From: Amylostereum areolatum | Lineage: Eukaryota; Basidiomycota; Agaricomycetes; Russulales; Stereaceae | DNA: 64,000 nt | Direction of reading: 5' to 3' | Assembly (NCBI GenBank): GCA_012932865.1 | Contig: SAXG01000012.1 | Coordinates: 1,024,075 to 1,088,074, forward strand | Shown here: positions 58,968 to 64,000 of the stretch, piece after piece | Numbering within the stretch: position 1 is the first letter of the stretch | How the letters are laid out: each line of letters opens with the position of its first letter | Notes under the pieces: generated by a model | Databases searched by the model: none | Told to the model about the DNA's origin: nothing | The model's input: the letters and a program-made list of their open reading frames with translations, nothing else | Position numbers and translations under genes: made by a program

Positions 58968-59163
58968 GTGTCAGGCTAGTGGGGAAATATTTATGTATCT
59001 GCCTTGTTGTTGTACCACCTCGCGTTCCTCGCTTTGTGTTCTGTTCTTGACTCTGATGTGCAATACTACTAGTAGTGACTGTTGCTGATCTTGAAGTGAC
59101 AGCTCGTTTGAGGCAGGAGCGGTGGAGCGTACCATCAGTAAAACCCTCAAATTATCACCAGGC

Positions 59164-59327
59164 ATCGCGAGGCCCTCGCGAGGCCTCGCGAGACGGACAA
59201 TGCAACAATGCACTGACCCGTTGACCATGCACCACCGGCGCACCTGCCGATTTGGCCAGTATGGTCGAATTCGGGCAGTATTGCCGGATTCGACCAGTAT
59301 TGCCAGGTTCTGTGCGACTCGCGAGGC
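59164..59327 (+). repeat. Short direct repeats: CTCGCGAGGC units and three 19-bp CAGTAT units
   Basis: CTCGCGAGGC occurs at 59175-59184 and 59318-59327, with partial copies at 59164-59173 and 59185-59192. Between them three imperfect 19-bp units stand head to tail at 59257-59275, 59276-59294 and 59295-59313, each beginning CAGTAT. This marks the switch from gene-dense sequence to repeat-like sequence. Origin unknown. Confidence 0.7.
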
Positions 59328-59524
59328 CTTGCCAGACTTGTTTGACCCCATGATAATTAAATGCTAGTTATATAAGTAATACTACAACAGTGGAGTATCG
59401 TGAAGCACTGCCCGCCGTGCGTCAGCGTCCGCCCGCGCTCCCGGTGTGGTGCACACCTCGCAACGGCATGCGTGCCTCGTCAGCGAAGGTCGCGTAAGGG
59501 CGCAGAACGATTGAGGGGGGTCGC

Positions 59525-59707
59525 TCACTCCGTGTGCGTGCCGATCCCGAGCCTGCGATCGTCCGTGACGCCGATCTGCGGCGGGTGGTACAGCAGGCGC
59601 ATGATCACCGCCGAGGTCGTGGTCTGTTTGAATAGAGAGGGTGAGAGCGTGCGGGAAGGGAGCGGGAGCGGGACACGTACCTCGTTGTCGAAGAACGTCT
59701 CGGGAGG
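59525..59707 (-). pseudogene. Fragment of a 2-oxoglutarate/Fe(II) oxygenase (isopenicillin N synthase-like)
   Basis: Two exon-like pieces: 59681-59707 (PPETFFDNE) and 59525-59623 (TTTSAVIMRLLYHPPQ and DDRRLGIGTHTE), separated by an intron-like stretch with GT and AG ends. They match the 2OG-Fe(II) oxygenase core up to the first iron ligand (His of HTE). A TGA follows immediately where the family has further conserved sequence, and neither the rest of the core nor the N-terminal half follows in order. This is a gene piece, not a working enzyme. Confidence 0.7.
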
Positions 59708-60008
59708 TCCAGCTCGAGCGCGAAGAGCGGGAAGAGGATCTGCCTGAGGCGCACGCGGCGTGGCTGGCGCAGGCTCGCTTAGCGGGGTGCGTCCAGCAGA
59801 CGAGAGCAGGGAAGGGGGAGACGCACTAGTAGTCCAGCGCGGCGCCACCGCCTTCCTCATCACATTCACCATCGCCGGCGCCGCCTTTGTTGCCTTCGCC
59901 GTCGCCCTTGTCACCTTCACCGTCGCGACTCCGAGTCGCCACTGCCTTCGCCTTCATTGCACCCTTCGCTTTTTGTGCCCACTGCGGTATCTTCCCAGGT
60001 ATATCTGT

Positions 60009-60223
60009 CTTCTTTGTGAGCGTCTCGATCTACCCTCCGCACCCGTCAGTACAGCGCGACAAACAGCCTCACACAGACGCATGGGTCGTACCTCGGCCTT
60101 GCGCCGCTCATACTGGTTGATAACACCAGGGTTAGTCGCGATGACTAGCTCGAGCTTCGAGCGCTGGGTCTTCAGCTCGTTCTGCAGCCTCTAGACGTCG
60201 TCGCGCTCCTGTGCGGCGCCAGT
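60009..60223 (-). pseudogene. Fragment of Smc5 coiled-coil region with in-frame stop
   Basis: Exon-like pieces 60092-60223 and about 60009-60029 read LQNELKTQRSKLELVIATNP, then GVINQYERRKAE|IETLTKK, which resembles the coiled-coil segment ahead of the Smc5 C-terminal ATPase head. A TAG (60191-60193) lies inside the frame, in an ERDDV-stop-RLQ context, and the homology ends abruptly near 60009. The ATPase head does not follow. The call rests on the NPGVxxQYExRKAEI pattern, so it is moderate. Confidence 0.6.
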
Positions 60224-60810
60224 CTGATCGGAATAAGGAAATAGATTAGACCGCGAGGAAATATGAAGAGCAAACCACTACCGCGCCGAGCCCACAGGTC
60301 AGTGAGTGTACGCGTGTGAATACAACATTGAACTTACTCTGTAGGGTCAAAATCCTTACGAGGTCTCGAGCAAGGGGCAGAAACTTGAACTCTGGGTGGC
60401 TTATCCGACATTCGTCCTTGGAGCGCGTCAGCGGGATTTCCTGACTGGCTTGTGGCAACTCACTCAACGTAGACATGCCGAAGTCATCGTGCGAAGGTTG
60501 GCCGTGTCCTCCGGACGTGCATTCTGGGTGGTATTGGTAATCTAAGGCGATATGAGTATAGAGCGGGTAGATATATAATTATGCGCGCATATACTCACCT
60601 TCCCGACAACCACGTCAATGGTAGATGGTGAGGCATGGGTGATATACTCACCCAGCCCATCTACAGTAGAAAAGATGCGGCCGTATAAACAGCGATGCCA
60701 TTTCTTCTTCGTCTCGGCCCTACTGAGATGAGTTTTCGGTGAGCAGACTGGTGAGCGGTTGTTAAGGACGGTCCTTATCACGTGACAAGCGGCTCAGGCT
60801 ACAGTACTCG
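60224..60810. other. Repeat-adjacent region without a recognisable gene
   Basis: Contains a minus-strand frame at 60246-60476 (starts MSTLSELPQASQ) directly upstream of the Smc5-like fragment, which could be a mis-joined exon of the same relic. Nothing else recognised. Confidence 0.4.
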
Positions 60811-61297
60811 TGTGGATGAGAGGTGGGATCAGGTGATCCAGACGTCTCGGCTATACGAAGTTAGAGGTCGATAAGCGAAGCAGTAAGTCTTCACAGAAGA
60901 CTTAGGCGAGCTTTCGACCTAGTTACTTTATGCTCTCTTTAGTAGTTTTAAGAGGAGGTTCTATTCAGAACAGTCCTGTATTTACAAAGAGAACGAGCTG
61001 AGGAATGGCTCGTTCGATGAGCCTCCTTTTATAAGAAAGGAGGTCGAGTAAATATATGTACATTGAGCGACGGTCGCATCAAGTATCTACGGGGATGAGA
61101 CTGTGGCACCGTCGCGGTTGTGCCGTTGAGACGGTGATGATCTGTGGCACTGTCGTCGGGACGGTGACGATCTGTGGCACTGTCGTCGTCGCGTCGTTGA
61201 GACGGTTACGAACTGGGGCACAGTCGTAATCCGTCGTTTAGCGACGTCTTTCCTAATAAGGTAATGGAAAATGAAGTACCTTGGACAAGTTGTAACA
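60811..61297 (-). mobile_element. Probable 3' LTR of a retrotransposon
   Basis: Read on the minus strand, the block starts TGTTACAACTTG at 61297 and a matching end CATCCACA falls at 60811 (TGT...ACA termini). A purine-rich tract sits immediately upstream on the minus strand (61298-61313), as expected before a 3' LTR. A TATAAAA box lies at 61027-61033 on the minus strand, inside an imperfect palindrome (61022-61043). The low end is a best guess, since the partner LTR and target-site duplication lie outside the window. Confidence 0.55.
61130..61188. repeat. Two 30-bp tandem units within the putative LTR
   Basis: 61130-61159 and 61160-61188 are near-identical units beginning GACGGTGA and ending TGTCGTCG. 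Diverged partial copies flank them (from about 61098 and after 61199). Confidence 0.75.
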
Positions 61298-61530
61298 CTA
61301 TCCCCCTCTCTAGAATCTACGTCTCGTAGATTCCTGAATCGAAGCGGTTCTAGAGGGATTTCTTGCACATGCTGTCGATCGCTCGCTCTTCGCCATTGGA
61401 GGAGGAACATTGTTGATGCGAGGAATATGAGGATTGTAAGTCCTACGATGATGCTGATGACGGGGATGAGCCAGCGTGGAGTAGGCGTATTGAAAATCGC
61501 GAGATCGGGCGACTGAGTGGGCTGCATCAC
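61291..61530 (-). CDS. Small ORF with one membrane segment upstream of the LTR
   Basis: Starts MMQPTQSPDLAIF at 61530 and has one strong hydrophobic segment (WLIPVISIIVGLTILIFLAS, then TMFLLQW) followed by basic residues. The frame crosses the polypurine tract into the LTR and stays open to about 61087, with repeat-derived Arg/Ser-rich sequence. No homology recognised. It could be a 3' ORF of the element or a chance frame. Confidence 0.3.
61298..61313 (-). other. Polypurine tract next to the putative LTR
   Basis: Minus-strand CTAGAGAGGGGGATAG directly abuts the TGTTACA end. This is the position and composition expected of the primer site for plus-strand DNA synthesis in LTR retrotransposons. 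Confidence 0.55.
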
Positions 61531-61596
61531 GCTTCTGAGTCCTCATGTTTTGATGTTCACTCCTTTTATCCTTATCCGGAATTGAGCGATAGAATT

Positions 61597-61986
61597 CTAT
61601 TCTACCGCTTCAGTAACGCCTCCATTACTTTTTACGTCCTCCCCGTCCATCGTGGGAGACCCTAGCCGATGCCCTATCCTCGCCGTCGTCGCGTGGTCCG
61701 GGCTTCTGAATCGGGGGCTGTGCTTCCGGAATACCCCTCTAATGCCGCATTTCCCTTTCGACTCCCGCATGGCTTCTTCGTCTAGACTTCTCGGCCTCTT
61801 CATGGCGCGAGCGACGTCCGGACGGCTTAGGAGTTCCGTGACTCTCTTGAGATGACGAAGGAGTTCTTCGTCTTGTGGGTCGGGCGTGGGAGTGCGCGAG
61901 AGGACGGGCGAGGGAGGAGGAGTGGTAGGGGGAGTGTGGTCGGTGGTGGAGAGGTTGCGCGATGAGGAGGTGAGGGTGGAAGACAT
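61597..61986 (-). CDS. Hypothetical ORF inside the putative element
   Basis: Minus-strand frame of 129 codons from MSSTLTSSSRN at 61986, Thr/Pro-rich at first (HTPPTTPPPSP), then a helix-like segment (DEELLRHLKRVTELLSRP) and a basic tail. It lies between the Gag-like region and the membrane ORF. No domain recognised. Confidence 0.35.
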   Translation of the reverse strand: MSSTLTSSSRNLSTTDHTPPTTPPPSPVLSRTPTPDPQDEELLRHLKRVTELLSRPDVARAMKRPRSLDEEAMRESKGKCGIRGVFRKHSPRFRSPDHATTARIGHRLGSPTMDGEDVKSNGGVTEAVE

Positions 61987-62373
61987 TTGGTTGGTGTGGG
62001 TGGTGCGAGTGGGTTTGTTTAGACGATGTCTGAGGGTGTTGTGGTCTTTGTAGCTTTCCCTTTTATCCTTACGATGCGGAGGGGCAATGATGTAATCACT
62101 GCCAGCAATCGTAAGCGATGATTCGTACATAATCAAAACTGAGTCGTAAGCAGGCGACACGTCCAGCACGTCGCAGAGAGAATATCAAGCGTCTCGCCTT
62201 CCTCATAGCGATAGAAACCGGTACAGTAGAGAAGTCCGAGGAAAATATGCGTGCGGATGAGGGCGCAGTCCATGATCAGTCCGAGAAGTATCGTGACAAT
62301 AGATGCGAAAGCGTAACGATGGGGGGAGAGAGGAAGTCCGAGTGCATGACGATGGGTAAAGTTGTCCGCGCGC

Positions 62374-63774
62374 TTACCAGGGCTCTGGCCAGTGATCCTT
62401 CGACTCCTCCGCTTCCTGCAAGTCCCAATCTCCTTCCTTCCAGAAGAGATCGTCGACGCGCCAAGAGTGATTGAAGCGCGAGGGGGGTTCTCGCTGAGTG
62501 CGGAGCATTGCGTCCTCCCAGTACAGCCACTGCTCAGTGGCGTGTTGGGCGGCTTCGTGCGTCAGGCTCTCGCGTCGCGTGAGGAATCCCAGAAGCTGCC
62601 TGTGGGCGCGGGCGGTAGCGTCGGTACGTCGGAGGTGGGGGTGGGACATCAGTGTTCCTGGACCGTAACTGATATCCGGACGGTCCGGGTGAGGGTGAGG
62701 AAGAGGAGTCTGTGGTCGGAGGGGATAGCAGGACCGAGATCGGGGGAAGTGAGGGGGAGCGCTCTTGCGACGGGGACAATCTCGGCGGAGATGCCTCGCG
62801 TGCTGGCATTTCACAGCAGCGTTTCGCGGCTCGAGGGAATCGCGTCCCACTTCTCTTGCGTCCACGTGGTTGGTTCGTCGCTCCATGGGTCCGAGGGATT
62901 CTCGGCTACTTCCTTCGTCCTGTGTCCTTCTCCGATTTGTCCGCCGAGTGTCCGATTCGTCCGCCTGAACTGTTCGATTCGTCCGTTAGGTTGAGTTCTG
63001 TCTCCTGCGGGCGTGGTTTCCATCATTCGATCGACCTTCTTCTTGAGCTCCTTGAAGTTCTTCCTCACCCGATGCATTGGGGAGCTGAACTCTCTGATCC
63101 GTTGAACGGTTTCCGTGGGGTCGACAGATTCATGTTTACGTCGCTGTGAGGCGACTCGGGATTCTGGGCGATGGAATCTCGATCGTGGTCGGAGTCGAAT
63201 GTAGGAACGAGGGTATAGCAGGGGGGCCTCCGTGCCATGGCATGGGAGTGTCGCTAGCAGATACCGGGAATGGAGTTGGCGGTTAGGCACTGTGGGCAGC
63301 CGAGGAGATGTCCCAGGTATTGGTCGCGGATCGCTGGTCTGTTGTCTGGGCTCTGGGGGAGCCATGGGCTGTCCGGATAGCTCTCTTGGCAGGGGCTGTC
63401 TGAACTGCTCTCCGGGTAATCGTTTCTAGCGACGGGAGGCTGGACGGGGTTAATCTGGGTGATGCGGGGGGGTAAGGATCCTGGTGGCGTGGGGCGGTGA
63501 CGGGTCGTGGAGGGGCGTTAGGAAGGAACGGGGTCTGGTGAGGGCGGATGCGATGGGATCGGGTCGAACAGTATAGGCCGGGGAGATGTGATGTCCATGG
63601 AAGATGAGGTCGATGTCGGGGCCTTCGCGTGACGACAGTGGGGAATCCCGGTAGTTTCCATTCGTCTTTGGAGGATTTCTCCTTCGTAGGCGGCACGGAA
63701 GGTATGTCTTTCCCAGTTGAGCCAGTTGACTCGGAGTCCGACTTCAGTGAGGAACTTTCGGAGTTCTGCGACAT
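62374..63774 (-). pseudogene. Degenerate Gag-like region with a CCHC zinc knuckle
   Basis: Several overlapping minus-strand frames together look like one broken protein: an acidic Ser-rich start (MSQNSESSSLKSDSES at 63774), Pro/Arg-rich middle parts, a coiled segment (RVRKNFKELKKKVDRMM), and WSDEPTTWTQEKWDA. At 62776-62818 the DNA encodes a CX2CX4HX4C zinc knuckle, typical of retrotransposon Gag, provided one surplus A in the GAAATG near 62809 is ignored. No protease, reverse transcriptase or integrase is seen between here and the LTR, so this is either a non-autonomous element or a relic. Confidence 0.45.
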
Positions 63775-64000
63775 TGAGTATAGCCGCTGCGTAGCTTCCT
63801 GAATCGTCGAAGGAGCTTGACCTCTCGTTCCTCCATTTCGGTCGAGAGTGTCAGGTACCTCAGGTCCAGCTGGTGGAGTTCTTCGTCGAGCATCTTGTTG
63901 TGGTCCTTAGGATGCCTGGACGTCGGCCGACTCCCTCCTGAGGTTGTCGATCCTCTGTCTGGCCTGTTCGATCGCTACTCCGGCATCATGCGGGCATTTG
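63775..64000 (-). other. Upstream continuation of the Gag-like region
   Basis: Minus-strand frames with helix-like charged sequence (AIEQARQRIDNLRRESADVQ and EMEEREVKLLRRF) suggest coiled-coil coding remains that are interrupted by stops and run off the window edge. Confidence 0.35.

Noticed and set aside
60811..61297. 5' LTR of a plus-strand element
   Set aside because: No tRNA-like primer-binding site follows at 61298, and the Gag-like frames are on the minus strand with a polypurine tract placed as for a minus-strand 3' LTR.
1..64000. tRNA, rRNA or CRISPR features
   Set aside because: No tRNA arms, rRNA blocks or regularly spaced repeats were recognisable by eye; a dedicated scan was not possible.

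Overview
The window is nuclear DNA of a filamentous basidiomycete, most likely an Agaricomycete. Nearly every gene is cut by many short (about 45-65 nt) GT-AG introns, genes are densely packed on both strands, and the gene set is fungal (Zn2Cys6 factor, Prm10-like transporter, exocyst, Mit1-like remodeller, GH20 and GH43 enzymes). I see no rRNA, tRNA, CRISPR array or bacterial-type operon.

Layout: 1-534 (+) 3' end of MYG1 nuclease; 843-2280 (+) SurE-like phosphatase; 2510-3984 (+) ceramide glucosyltransferase; 4220-8377 (+) exocyst Sec3; 8577-9358 (-) REEP/Yop1; 9874-10298 (+) small homeodomain protein; 10917-14292 (+) Zn2Cys6 transcription factor; 14551-16853 (+) ThrE/Prm10-like membrane protein; 17156-21597 (-) HLTF/Rad5-type SNF2 helicase with RING; 21905-24104 (+) GH43 and 24340-27149 (+) GH20 secreted glycosidases; 27324-28338 (-) RNase III-like/dsRBD protein; 28650-35037 (-) Mit1/CHD-type remodeller; 35252-40062 (+) exocyst Sec8; 40156-41366 (-) LYR protein; 41610-44036 (+) Lsg1 GTPase; 44246-46365 (+) FHA kinase; 46407-47954 (-) CDK11-like kinase; 48147-50931 and 51325-54377 (+) two tandem paralogues joining acidic SUMO-interaction-like motifs to WD40 repeats; 54993-55705 (-) DUF1764 protein; 56032-58967 (+) ARID/Swi1 subunit. 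From 59 kb on the DNA changes character: direct repeats, a 2OG-Fe(II) oxygenase fragment, an Smc5 fragment with an in-frame stop, then what looks like the 3' end of a minus-strand LTR retrotransposon (LTR, polypurine tract, membrane-segment ORF, degenerate Gag-like region with a CCHC knuckle).

Functional themes: exocytosis and membranes (Sec3, Sec8, glucosylceramide, REEP), chromatin and genome maintenance (HLTF-like, Mit1-like, Swi1, FHA kinase), and secreted polysaccharide breakdown (GH43, GH20).

Two cross-cutting observations. First, at least nine host-gene sites need one surplus base removed to restore an obvious protein, always in the same (+1) direction; removing them makes the spliced lengths of five genes exact multiples of three. 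This points to insertion-type assembly errors more than to pseudogenes. Second, gene structure is unusual: three probable GC-AG introns, coding micro-exons of 8, 8, 9, 21, 24 and 27 nt, a start codon isolated on its own exon, and many AAG acceptors. The most novel gene content is the tandem SIM-WD40 pair. All exon borders were set by eye from splice signals and family conservation.
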